Positions 10,614-21,200 of a stretch of DNA of 64,000 nucleotides are shown here, in pieces (position 1 is the first letter of the stretch; every line of letters begins with the position of its first letter). The notes beneath the pieces were generated by a model. The model made no database searches, was not told the DNA's origin, and saw nothing but the letters and a program-made list of their open reading frames with translations. This DNA is from Mytilinidion resinicola (Eukaryota > Ascomycota > Dothideomycetes > Mytilinidiales > Mytilinidiaceae), in the NCBI RefSeq assembly GCF_010093595.1, contig NW_022985441.1, positions 1,729,838 through 1,793,837 on the forward strand, given 5' to 3'. Position numbers and translations under genes: made by a program.

Positions 10614-12861
10614 TTAGAGGCTGACCTCGACACGGCCCTCGTTGCCCGGTGCTCCTCCAGCAAGGTTGGGGAGGAGGTAGGTGATGTCGTCCCACGGATG
10701 CCTGTAGAGGCCAGTCCGCAGACGCTTCTGGTCCAAGAAATGGGCAATGAGACCGATACTCCGGCCGAGCACGAACAGACCGTTGAGAACGCCCATCTTG
10801 AGGTAGTCCTCAGCCTCTTCCGCGCTGAAGGCACCACAGTTGCGGAGCAGATCAACGAAGCACACAGCAATACATCCGTCGACGTTGAGGATGAGGTTGT
10901 CCTTCTTCGACGTCGTCACCGTCTCGACGGCAAGCGCGTAGTCTAGCATCTTGCTGCTGGCAAAGTTCTTCTTGACGAACTCCTTCACCAGCTCGACACG
11001 AAGATCGGGGTTGTTTCGCGACTTGATTCTGTGACCGATACCGGGAACTAAGAACTGTTAGACTATGTCACCAACGGAAGATCGTGGAGCACTTACTGAG
11101 CTTGTTCTCCTTCCTCATGGTGTCCACGAAGTCACGGGGGCTCAGACCCTTATCGTAGGCCTTGGTGAACTCCTCCGCAGCACCGTCAAGGGCACCACCG
11201 AATCGCGAGCCAATAGTCAAGAGACCGCTGACTAGCGCGCTGATAAGATCTTTACCAGCACGGGTGGTGATGATGGTGTTCATGGCACCCGACACAGCGG
11301 GCCCGTGATCGGCAGTCAACATGAGCACCATCTCGAGGAAGCGGCTGGCGTAGTCGGGAAGGCGGCGACGGAACCATAGTAGCGACATGACACCACCGAT
11401 TCCAATGTTGTCCCTGAACACGTCCGAGATGGGCATACCAGCGTACAGAAGTTCCTGACCACGGTCGTCGGAGATGGTCGAGATGAAAGCGGCGGGCTTT
11501 CGGACGAGACCAAGCTCCTGCGCCCAGGAGTAGTCAATGGGAATTTTGGGGACGACGGGCTCTGGCTTGGGCTTGATGGTGCCAGACTTGAGCAGCTTCT
11601 GGTAGACCTCGGCAAGCGTACCTGGCATGTCCTCGAAGGTCTCAGGGACAAAGATGCCTGCCTCGCGCATAGACTTGTTCTTCACCACAGCTGTCTCGAG
11701 CTGAGAGTTGGCGAACGAACCGGCGTGACCAAACTGGACCTCAGTCTTGAGCAGGCCAGCAACAGTACCGATGGCCCATGCGACAATTGGCTTGTTCACT
11801 CGGCCGGACTTGACAGCCTCGATCACACGGTATTCCTCAACACCACCAACCTCACCGAGCAAGACGATGATCTTGCAGTTGGGGTCGGCCTGGTACCGCA
11901 GCACGTGGTCGATGAATGTGGTACCCGGGTACCTGTCACCACCAATCGCAACGCCCTCAAGAACACCATCGGTCGTGTTTGCGATGATGTTGTTGAGCTC
12001 GTTGGACATACCTCCAGATTTGGAGACGTATGAGACGGAGCCGGGGCGGTAGAGCTTGGAGGCAACAATGTTGTCCATCATGCCACCCGTGTTACCAATC
12101 TTGAACGCACCGGGCTTAATGCCACCGACAGTGGCCGGGCCAATGATGGTGATACCTTTCTTCTGCGCGACGTGGAGAATCTCGCGGGCGCGCTGTCGCA
12201 CGTGTCAGCCACAACCTTATTTTCTGACATTCGGAGCATTGGCACCTACTCGTTCGGGCACGCCCTCGGCAATGATGGCAATGGATCGGATCTGGGGGAA
12301 CTCCATCAACTCCATAGTGGAGCTGTAGACACTGCGCGATGACGCAAAGTTGACCACCGTGTCGACATCGGAGTGCTTTGCGATGGCCTTCTCTACCGAC
12401 TGGTACACGGGCAGGAGAGTCTCGCTAGTTCCCCAGTACCTGTATAGTGCGTTAGTGGAGCTCCGAAACCAGATCGGCTGTCATGTGAAAATTGGAAGTG
12501 CGCACATTTTGCTCACGAATTGACCGCCGAACGTGTAGATGATGCCTGCCACTGAGGGGGTCTTGCGCTTGCAGATGAAGTCGAAATCGAGCATGCCCTG
12601 CACGGCGCGGGGCTGGAGGCCGCTGTAGAGAAGTCCCATTAGCACCGTGTCCAATTGTCTCTTGGCGGGCTGCAAGGGCGCTCACTAGACAAAGCATCGC
12701 GTCTTGGGATGGAAGAGAGTGTGCTCGGCGGGCGGGCTCAATGGCCGGCTGGGAGCTGCGAAGCGGCGGATGTTGTCGTTGGCAGACGGGCCATCTGGAT
12801 TGAGAGAGGTCGAGGTCGCTGGCGCGGGAGCGCCGTTGGTGGTGGGCACCGCGGAAGGCAT
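10614..12861 (-). CDS. acl1: ATP-citrate lyase subunit 1 (CoA-ligase plus citrate-synthase-like part)
   Basis: Exons 12861-12686, 12622-12506, 12439-12250, 12192-11097 and 11047-10614 give 670 aa, the usual length of the larger fungal ACL subunit. With ACL2 it converts citrate, ATP and CoA to acetyl-CoA and oxaloacetate in the cytosol, feeding lipid synthesis and acetylation. The N-terminal succinyl-CoA-synthetase-alpha-like part holds [13 protein letters not shown] and the phosphohistidine motif FGHAG (His about 317). The C-terminal citrate-synthase-like part holds [20 protein letters not shown] and [17 protein letters not shown]. All junctions are GT-AG, and the intron starting at 12685 splits the Tyr codon after TRCFV. 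The gene is divergent from ACL2, the arrangement known from other filamentous ascomycetes. I use the Sordaria-style naming; Aspergillus uses aclA/aclB. Confidence 0.95.
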
Positions 12862-14008
12862 TTTGGAAGAAGTGGTCGCGGCTGAGGGTGCGGAGAAACG
12901 GTATTATCTGGAGGTTCCGCGAGTGTTAGCTGGCTGGACGCGCGCAGTTTTGAAAAGCGAGAGGCGGTCGGGCTCTGGGGAAGTGGTGCTGACGTGAGTC
13001 CCGGCGCTGAGAGAAACCAAAAACGCACAGCCGGACTCAGCGCGTGCAGCCTCGGTGACGGGACAAGAGCACGGCGGGCGAGGGCACAGGAAGGGGACGT
13101 ACGGGAGTGTATGTATGTTGCGGGAGCAATTGAGGCGAGGAAGCAGACGGGGACAGGTCTGGAGGTGGTGGGAGACGGCGAGATGACGCTTTTCGGGAGA
13201 GAAGTTTGGACACCGCTTCGGCGTTGAGCTGCTAGCCCGCGATCAGGCCAATGCCCAGCCCAATTGTTGGGGAAACAGCCGGCCCGGGGTTCAGCCACAC
13301 AGCGCCGGCCCTGGTCTGGGGAGCCGTGTGTGCGAGTGAGCGGGCGCTGGGTGCCGTGTCCTGCTGCGTCTGGCGGTGTCTGGCGGCGATGCAGCGGGGG
13401 CTTTGCTGCAGCGAGAGCGCGCGACGAGAGCGGCGCGCAGGCGGTGCGGAGGGCGCTGGAGCCGTCTTTTGGCGTCGTAGACCGCAGTTCAGCGCTGCAG
13501 AAATTGTCGGATTCCGTTCCCAACGGGCGGCCAGGAACGCGCTTGGCGGGGCCCTGGGTCTAGCGCGGGCTCAACCTGAGCACCAACGCCCACGGGCTGC
13601 CCTCACCGACAAGATTTTGAGCGTCATCTCCTCAGCTGCACCCTCGCGCCCGCCGCAATTGCCCTCCTCTTCGCTGCTGCGTGCCTCTTCTCCTCTTCAA
13701 ACTCGCGTCGTCTCTGCAACTGCACCCAGGTGAGTCCGCCCGCGCTTTTCGGCCGGAATGCGCCTCCGGGGATTGTCCACACCTCCGAGAATCACTTTCG
13801 GACTTCCATAAGCCCATTCTCCATCCCCAATAATTTCCGCCGTCGTCGGGTGCCCTCTCGAGACCGCGCCTCAGCCCTCTGCTCTTGCCCTGCCTCGCAT
13901 TGCCGATACTTTCTTGCGCGCCCGTCTCTTTTCTCACTCCTCCAGCCAGACTTTGGACAGAAGCTAAACGCACCTTCAGACCTCCCCGAATAGCTCCAAT
14001 CCTCCAGC
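12862..14008. promoter_or_regulatory. Shared ACL1/ACL2 divergent promoter region
   Basis: This 1.15-kb GC-rich interval separates the start codons of the two ACL subunit genes. It can set co-regulation of the two halves of one enzyme. A CAG/GTGAGT donor-like site at about 13727-13735 may begin a 5'UTR intron of ACL2, with candidate acceptors near 13953; this is not provable by eye. Open frames within it look compositional. Confidence 0.6.
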
Positions 14009-15977
14009 ATGTCTGCCAAATCCATCTTCGAAGCCGACGGCAAGGCCATCCTCAACTACCACCTGACCCGCGCGCCCGTGATCAAGCCCACTCCTCTGCC
14101 TGCCACCGCAACCCACAATCCTCCCGCCAGGCTTGCGTCTCTTCACTTCCCCGCCGATGCCGCTCCCAAGGACGTCCTAGACCAGGCCGAGGTGACATAT
14201 CCGTGGCTGCTCGTCCCGGGCTCCAAGTTCGTCGCAAAGCCCGATCAATTGATCAAGCGGCGAGGCAAGAGCGGTCTTCTGGCGCTGAACAAGACCTGGG
14301 CCGATGCCCGCGCGTGGATCGAGGCGAGAGCAGGAAAGCCTCAGAAGGTCGAGACGGTCGATGGTGTGCTAAGGCAGTTCTTGGTGGAGCCGTTTGTGCC
14401 CCATCCTCAGGATACCGAATATTATATCAACATCAACTCGGTGCGAGAGGTATGTGATTTTGTTTTTTCTTCCTTTTTGGACAGGTTCTGGCTCCGGTTG
14501 TCGATGGCATTTTCCAGAAGTAAGAAAATAAGTGTTTTTTGCCTGGAAAACTTTAGAGCATGACAAAAGCCCGGTGTGGAAGGTGGTTCCAGAACACCAC
14601 GGGCGGCTGCTAGGCTTTTGTTTGCCTTCTGCACGGAACTCGGCCGGACGAAGGGAAACCCTTATCCAGGCCCACACGTTCTGCACCAGTCAGAAAAGTT
14701 CCGTCCCTTGCGTTTCTTATCGTTTTGTTCCTGATTCCTAGCTCTTGCATCGCTTCCGTCTCGACTGCGCTTTTGATGCGGCTCTGTTCGTGGCGTCGGC
14801 TTGTTCCTTGTCGCCTGCCCATCCCGCCATCACGTGCTCCACACTAACACTTCCGCATTAGGGTGACTGGATCCTGTTCACACACGAGGGTGGTGTTGAT
14901 GTCGGCGATGTCGATGAGAAGGCTGAGAAGCTCCTCATCCCCGTCGACCTCAGCGAGTACCCTTCCAACGAGGAGATTGCCTCAACCCTCCTCAAGAAAG
15001 TTCCCAAGGGTGTGCACAACGTCCTCGTCGACTTCATCTCCCGACTATACGCTGTCTACGTTGACTGCCAGTTCACGTAAGTACGCTCAAATTTCTGCAC
15101 TAAACCTTCCTAACGGTTTTCCCAGTTACCTCGAAATCAACCCTCTCGTCGTCATCCCCAACGCCGATGCCACCTCCGCTGAGGTGCACTTCTTGGATCT
15201 TGCTGCCAAGATTGACCAAACCGCTGAGTTTGAGTGCGGTGTGAAGTGGGCTATTGCCCGGAGCGCCACTGCTCTCGGCATACCTCAGATCGCCTCCAAA
15301 GATGTCAAGGTGACCGTCGATGCCGGCCCACCAATGGAGTTTCCCGCTCCCTTCGGTCGTGAGATGAGCAAGGAGGAATCATACATCGCTGAGATGGACG
15401 CAAAGACCGGTGCCTCCCTCAAGCTTACCATCCTCAACTCCACTGGCCGTGTATGGACGCTCGTTGCTGGTGGTGGTGCGTCGGTCGTCTACGCTGATGC
15501 CATTGCCTCTGCTGGCTTCGCGAGCGAGCTTGCCAACTACGGAGAATATTCTGGTGCTCCCAGCGAGACTCAGACCTACCACTACGCTCGCACTGTTCTC
15601 GATCTTATGCTTCGCGCGCCCCTTCACCCCGACGGCAAGGTCCTCTTCATCGGTGGTGGTATTGCTAACTTCACAAACGTATGTTAACATTCTATATACT
15701 CGAAATTACTGTCACTAACCCTTAATAGGTCGCCTCCACATTCAAGGGTGTCATCCGTGCTCTGCGCGAGGTCGCTCCCGTTCTCAACGAGCACAAGGTC
15801 CAGATCTGGATCCGTCGTGCCGGCCCCAACTACCAGGAGGGTCTCAAGAACATCAAGGGTGTCGGCCAAGAGCTTGGTCTGAACATGCACGTCTACGGTC
15901 CGGAGATGCACGTCAGCGGTATCGTGCCGCTGGCGCTCAACGGTAAGCAGACAGACGTCAAAGAGTTCAGCGGTTAG
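14009..15977 (+). CDS. acl2: ATP-citrate lyase subunit 2 (ATP-grasp part)
   Basis: Exons 14009-14449, 14862-15076, 15126-15678 and 15729-15977 give 485 aa, the standard length of the smaller fungal ACL subunit. It supplies the ATP-grasp and citrate-binding half of cytosolic ATP-citrate lyase. Recognisable blocks are AILNYHLTR at the N-terminus, [15 protein letters not shown] (nucleotide-binding region), FLVEPFVPH, the [14 protein letters not shown] block spanning the second intron, [27 protein letters not shown] and [14 protein letters not shown]. The first intron is 412 nt, far longer than the other introns of the window (about 50 nt), with a CACTAACAC branch point before the acceptor. Divergent from ACL1 and presumably co-expressed. 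Confidence 0.95.
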
Positions 15978-16468
15978 ATTGTATCATAATGAGAGTTGCT
16001 TTCACCTTCACGTTTGTGTTGTCCGCAGTTGGACTGTGATGGGACGGGGAAAATGGATCGTCCGGGTGCTGGAGTTGGCATTGTTTCCCCCGTCTAGAGG
16101 TTTTGCGGAGCATCTTGGAACCGCAGGTCGAGTATTGGTGGTGTGTGGGAGGGATCATGTGCGATAATATGTCTAGGCGTCGTGATAGAGACTCACATTC
16201 CCACTTCTATTGTTAGTGTGGTACGTGTATCCGCGTGATCTAGTCTAATTAGTTCGCATCATTTGGATTTAGCTTTGATACAGAGCGTTGAAAGTATAAA
16301 GTTTAATGAAGGCGAGTCCTAAATTTACACCCCAAATTTATTTACACCCCAAATTTATTTACAGAAGGAACAGGAAGGTATTACACCACTCAAGCTCCAC
16401 CACCCCTTTCTCTCGAGAACCCACCTAGCCTCGTACATATCCCAATCTCCCTCCTCTCCACCACTAGC
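15978..16468. other. Convergent intergenic region
   Basis: Lies between the 3' ends of ACL2 and the Cys-rich protein gene. Apart from the short tandem repeat at 16324-16363 nothing was seen. Confidence 0.5.
16324..16363. repeat. 17-nt tandem repeat, about 2.4 copies
   Basis: The 17-nt unit TTTACACCCCAAATTTA occurs at 16324-16340 and 16341-16357 without differences, followed by a partial copy. It is a simple tandem duplication in a 3' flank. Confidence 0.85.
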
Positions 16469-16990
16469 CTACAAGAACACCCCCACTGCACTCGACAAAA
16501 GCAACAACCCCAGCACCGCAACCCCGGCCTTCGACATGCCCTGCCCCCTCACATAACCACTCGCCGCAGCCCCCGTACTCGTCGCCCCCGCCGCCGCCGT
16601 CCCCGTCGCACTCCGCTTCGTCTGCGTCGCCGCACTGGTCTTACTCGCCCCCGAGCTCTCAACCTTCCCCGTCGCGGTACTCGTCGTGTTCTTATTGCAA
16701 AACGCCTCCCCGACGCCGACCCCATTGCCCGTGAGGCAGGTCGACAGCTCCCCGATCGACTGCCCCGCCGCGAGGCAGTACAGCCCGCAGCCGTCGGCGT
16801 ACTTGGTGACGGGCGCGGCGTGGCAGCACTGCGCCATGACGGCCGTGTAGTTTGAGGCGGGCTTGTTGGGGACGGCGCAGGCGGCGTCGGTGGTGGGGAG
16901 GGTGTAGATTTGGGCCATGGGGCAGGCGGAGGAGGAGGAGGAGGAGGGGGTGGGAGCGGAGAGGGGGGAGGTGAAGGTGGTGAGGGACAT
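16469..16990 (-). CDS. Small Cys-rich protein with Ser/Thr/Ala linker and C-terminal hydrophobic tail
   Basis: Single exon, 173 aa, start ATG 16990 with a good purine-poor CAAACA leader. After a Ser-rich head (encoded by a GGA/TCC microsatellite around 16928-16947) come eight cysteines between residues about 23 and 98, including a CC pair and the block YADGCGLYCLAAGQS. A Thr/Ala/Ser/Gly linker of about 40 residues follows, then a hydrophobic stretch ending exactly at the C-terminus. That tail fits a GPI signal or tail anchor. No N-terminal signal peptide is visible in this model, which argues against simple secretion unless an upstream exon is missed. Similar orphan proteins are common in dothideomycetes; function unknown. 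Confidence 0.7.
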   Translation of the reverse strand: MSLTTFTSPLSAPTPSSSSSSACPMAQIYTLPTTDAACAVPNKPASNYTAVMAQCCHAAPVTKYADGCGLYCLAAGQSIGELSTCLTGNGVGVGEAFCNKNTTSTATGKVESSGASKTSAATQTKRSATGTAAAGATSTGAAASGYVRGQGMSKAGVAVLGLLLLSSAVGVFL

Positions 16991-18272
16991 TGTTTGCGGT
17001 GGTATTGGTTTGGTTTGGATTTATTTGAGAAAAGGAAAGGACCCTTTTTTTTTTCTCAAATGAAGAGAGGATACGGGAAGCGAGAGATTTTGGTAGTAGA
17101 GGAGGTTTAACGAGAGGAAGTTGAGGGCAGATGTGGTGCGGTACCTGACGATCCCCTTATGCATATATACTGGCTAGGTGCTGTACTTACCTCGTACCGC
17201 CGCAAAAGGATCACACCGGATGGTCACAGCTGGTCGCGGCTAAGCAGGGTCTCAGCTTGTAAGATGTTGCTATACTTGTAAGTAGGCGGTCACCGCATGC
17301 GCCCTGATCGTAAGCTCAGCCACGGAGGCGCGGGCGCTGGTTAGCTGAGGAGCGCGGCATAACCATGGATGGCTTCGGATCTAGACCTGACGGTTCGTTA
17401 CAAGGTCATTTGAACGAACACTGGATGCTTGACGATGTTTATTTTGCATGTGGTCTGATTCTTGAGCTGGCAGCTGGTGGTGAGACGCTGCGCTAACGTT
17501 GGTGAAACTAGGCCCGAATCGGACCCAACGAGATGAAGGGTTTATGTGAAACTCGAGTGAACTTTAATGGCTCAGTACTTCTTCACATTGTCATGCTTCA
17601 AGACTTTTCCTTTAATATTCACGTCGATGCCAATGTAGTGAGAGCGGTGCCACTTGATCTCAATTTCAAGGAATATTCTTAACTCCAACGTACTACCTAC
17701 ACCAACCAACCACAAACAATCCAAACCCACAGAAAGAGAACGATAGGGTATTCGTGCGTAGTGCTGGGGGGTATCTATATCTCCAAAACAAGCACAAAAA
17801 AAACCCACGAAGGTAAAAGGGCAAAGTCACCCCAGGAAGAAAATTGACAGCTCGCTCCGCTCTTCTCAATCCGAAATTCAAAACACCAAGCTGATTCAAC
17901 TCAATCCAAGCCCCAACCTAAATAATCCTAGTAGCTCCAAGCGCTCGCTCATACAAATCGAAACAAACTGAAAGACGTCGTATCCGTACTAAATGACATA
18001 ATACGTAACAAAAAAAGGAAGTGGTGATGAGGCCCATACCCAACCCAATGCAGTTCCGAGATTTTCGATGCAAACAAAGCCAATCCTAGATACAGTGTTG
18101 CTCCAGGCCTGCCCGATAGCAAAATGGAAGAGCGATGGGGATGGTACTACAGGATGGACCGAGGAAGAAATGCGTCGAAAGATGTTGCCGCTACTCCAAT
18201 AACCAATATACGCTCAAATTCTAGACGTTGCTGAAGCAAATCTTCATCAAAGGATGAACACCATCATTGATT
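16991..18272. other. Intergenic region
   Basis: Upstream region of the Cys-rich gene and 3' flank of the giant-protein gene. No tRNA, 5S rRNA or coding exon was recognised. Confidence 0.45.
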
Positions 18273-21200
18273 CTATCCCAAACCAGCAATCTTTTTGAAC
18301 CAGCTTCCTCTCTTGCCGCCAGTTGGTGCAGCGGCGGGACGGCCATCCCATGTTCGCGCGGGAGGCTCGTTATAGGAAACTGGAGGATATGCGTGACTCC
18401 TGCGCTTGCTCCTGCCATCTGTTTCTTCGTCATTGCTAGCCTGAGGGTCGGCGGCCCGTCGACGGTGGCTGTCTCGCTTCCGCTCAGTTCGAGGTTCCTT
18501 TTCTCTGTTGTCGCGGTTCTTTCCTCGTCGTCCAGCAATGCGAAGCCTTACGTCCTCGTCTGCAGACGGGGTTTCCTCGTCGACAACCTCTCCTTCTTGG
18601 TCACCAGGAGGCTGATCGAGGACTGTCTCTGCCATGGGAACGGGGAGTGGAGGATCGTTGTTTAGTGAGTCGACCCAAGAAGACGTCTTGTCACCACCTT
18701 TCGCCAGGTACGGGCGGTTCCCACTTGAAGACTCGCCATTAGTGGTCTTAGCATCCATGTAAGAGCTGCGACGTCGGTGGTTGGTGGCGTTGCGGGGATC
18801 GAAGTAGTCCGCAGGTTCCGCTCGTGATGATGGGTGTATCTCTGAAGTGCGCCTAGCACGACGGTCTTCATGACGTGCTCTGCGAGCGGCAGGGTCTTCT
18901 TCGACGTGAGACCGGCGGCGTTCAGATTTGCCGGTGCGTGAGGGCTCCCCTTCCTTTCCGCTTCGTCGCCGGCGTTCTGGTTCTCGTGCTTCCGGCTCGC
19001 GCATGATTCGCTCGTCTGTTCTCCTTTCCTCTCTGGCCACACGTCTCGCACGCTTCTCTTCTTGACGACGTTCTTCAAGCTCAGCGGCCTCCCTGCTCTT
19101 GCGCTCCCTTTCTTCTTTCTGCTTAGCCTTCTTCTCATCCATAATCGCCCGCTCGCGGGCCCTCTCTCTTTCGCGCCTCCTCTCAGCCTTCTCTTCTGCT
19201 TCCGCTAATTCAGCAGCACGTACAGTTTCTGCCTCCTTCTGTGCGCGCCTAACTGCTCGCCGTTCAGCCTTTTTCTGCTCTCGTTCAGCCTCAGCATCGG
19301 TGCTTGCACTTGCACCGCCCATCCCTCGAGCAGCATCAGTCATGCCACCACCTTCGGTGTCGGAAGGCTGACGGGAGCGGTGAACGCGACGACCCTCTCT
19401 GCGTAGTCTTTTGGCTTCGTCGTCGGTGATGGCGCCACGGGTTGACGATCGCTTCCGTCGTATCCGTTCATCCTCGGTTTCGTAGGCAGTTCTGCGTCGC
19501 TCGCGGCGATCATCAAGCTCAGGGCGGTCCCTCTTGCGTGCCGAGGCAAGTCCAAACATGCCCATGAGACCGTCTGACTTTTTAGCGTTTGAAGTTGACC
19601 GCCTCGCCGACTCGCGTTCGCGACGTGGAGCTTCGTTGTAGCCAATGTCCATATCTTGGCGAGACGACCGAGCTGGAGCGGTTCCCTCGGCAGACACATC
19701 GACCAGCGGATCGTCGGCGCTGGGTGGTGCAGTGATAGGTTCGTCGGGTGCGACTGCAACTGAATGACGCTTTGACGTTTGTCTCGTAGCAGTGGGGCGA
19801 GATTCCCGTTTCGCTGCCGGAGAGGGTGATGGTGGATCCTCATCTACGAGCATGAGATCTCCATCGCTGATAGCATATGGATCTGGAATGGCTGTTTTTG
19901 ATGTGTTAGCTGGATGCCCAGTCTTCTTTACAGATATCCTTAGGGAAGAGTCCTTACCTCTTGCCGGCTTCACCTTCTCCCTCGTGGTGGATCGCCTGTT
20001 CACAGAGGGCCTTATGCCCATCATTTTTGCCGCCTTCTCAGACACCTTGCCCATATCTGTATCAGTCTGTGGAGGGGACATCATGGCAGCGTCGCCATCA
20101 ACCGATTGTCGTCGCGAAATTGTCCTCGATGTCGTTGCTTGACGGACCGACTTCGATCGAGAAGGAGGAGGGGCACCTAAGAGCGAGAAGCTCGCTCCGC
20201 GAGAGGCTTTGCCACGAGAAGCTGACTTAACCTTATCGGACCCGGACGACTTTGACATGACGTCCTTGTCTTTCGTCGAGGGCACGCGGGCAGACTTGGA
20301 CCGCGTCAAGCCTGGAGTGGCGACCTTTGCGGGTGTCGTAGCATCGTCGCGAGACGTCTTCCTGGGAGTCGGGCGTGCTGATGCCGCAGCAGCAGCACCC
20401 CAGAAGCCCCAAGACGCGCCAGCTTGATTGCGAACGACCTTCGCGCGCTCCTTTTTTGGCGGCTCAACAGGCTTGCTCTCGGGTTCGGGCGGCGGAGTCG
20501 GAAGCTTCGAGGGCACGTCGTCGACGTCCATATCTCGAGACTCTTCAATATCAGCGTCCGGCTCCGGGGCTGGCGGTGGCGGTGACGGCGGTGGCGCCGG
20601 CGCCTCTTCTACAGGCTCTGCCTTGGTCTTGGTGCCCTTCTTTGCAGCCTTCTTGGAAGCTTTCTTGGCGGCGGGGGGCTCGACAACGGGCGGATGAGGC
20701 GGGGGAGAGGGCTCGAGATCGATCATGTCCATACCCATGATATCGTCGTCCATGGGGAATCCGCCGGGAACAGGCGTGGAGACCTTGGGGATCTCTTCTG
20801 GCGCAGGCTCGGGCACAGGCACGACAAGCGGCGCAAACTCCTTCTTCTTGGACGACGAGGCTTTCGCCGTAGCTTTGTCGGCCTTCTTCGACTTGGAGGA
20901 CGCTTTCTTGGGCGTGGCCTCGATGATTTCTACGAGCGGAGGCTCTGGTGGCGGCGGGGGCTCCTCAGGTTCGGGTTCAGGCTCAGGCTCAGGCTCAGGC
21001 GCAGGTTCAGGCTCGGGCTCGCGGGCTTTCGCAGCGTCGGCGGCCTTCTTATCCTTCTTGTCTTGCAGCGCTTTGAGCTTTTCCGCGATGGCAGCGGACT
21101 TGGATGACTTGCCTTTTGTCAGAGTCGATTTGGTTGCCTTCGGTGGCGGGTCGTCAGCGACCGGGGGTTCTGGTTCCTTCTCCGGCTCTGGCTCTGGCTC

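Noticed and set aside
13251..13733. Long frames in the ACL1/ACL2 promoter.
   Set aside because: High GC makes stop codons rare; the translations are Arg/Ala/Gly-rich and unrelated to any family I know.
17150..17350. A possible 5S rRNA or tRNA in the intergenic region.
   Set aside because: No 5S consensus boxes, cloverleaf or A/B-box pair could be found.
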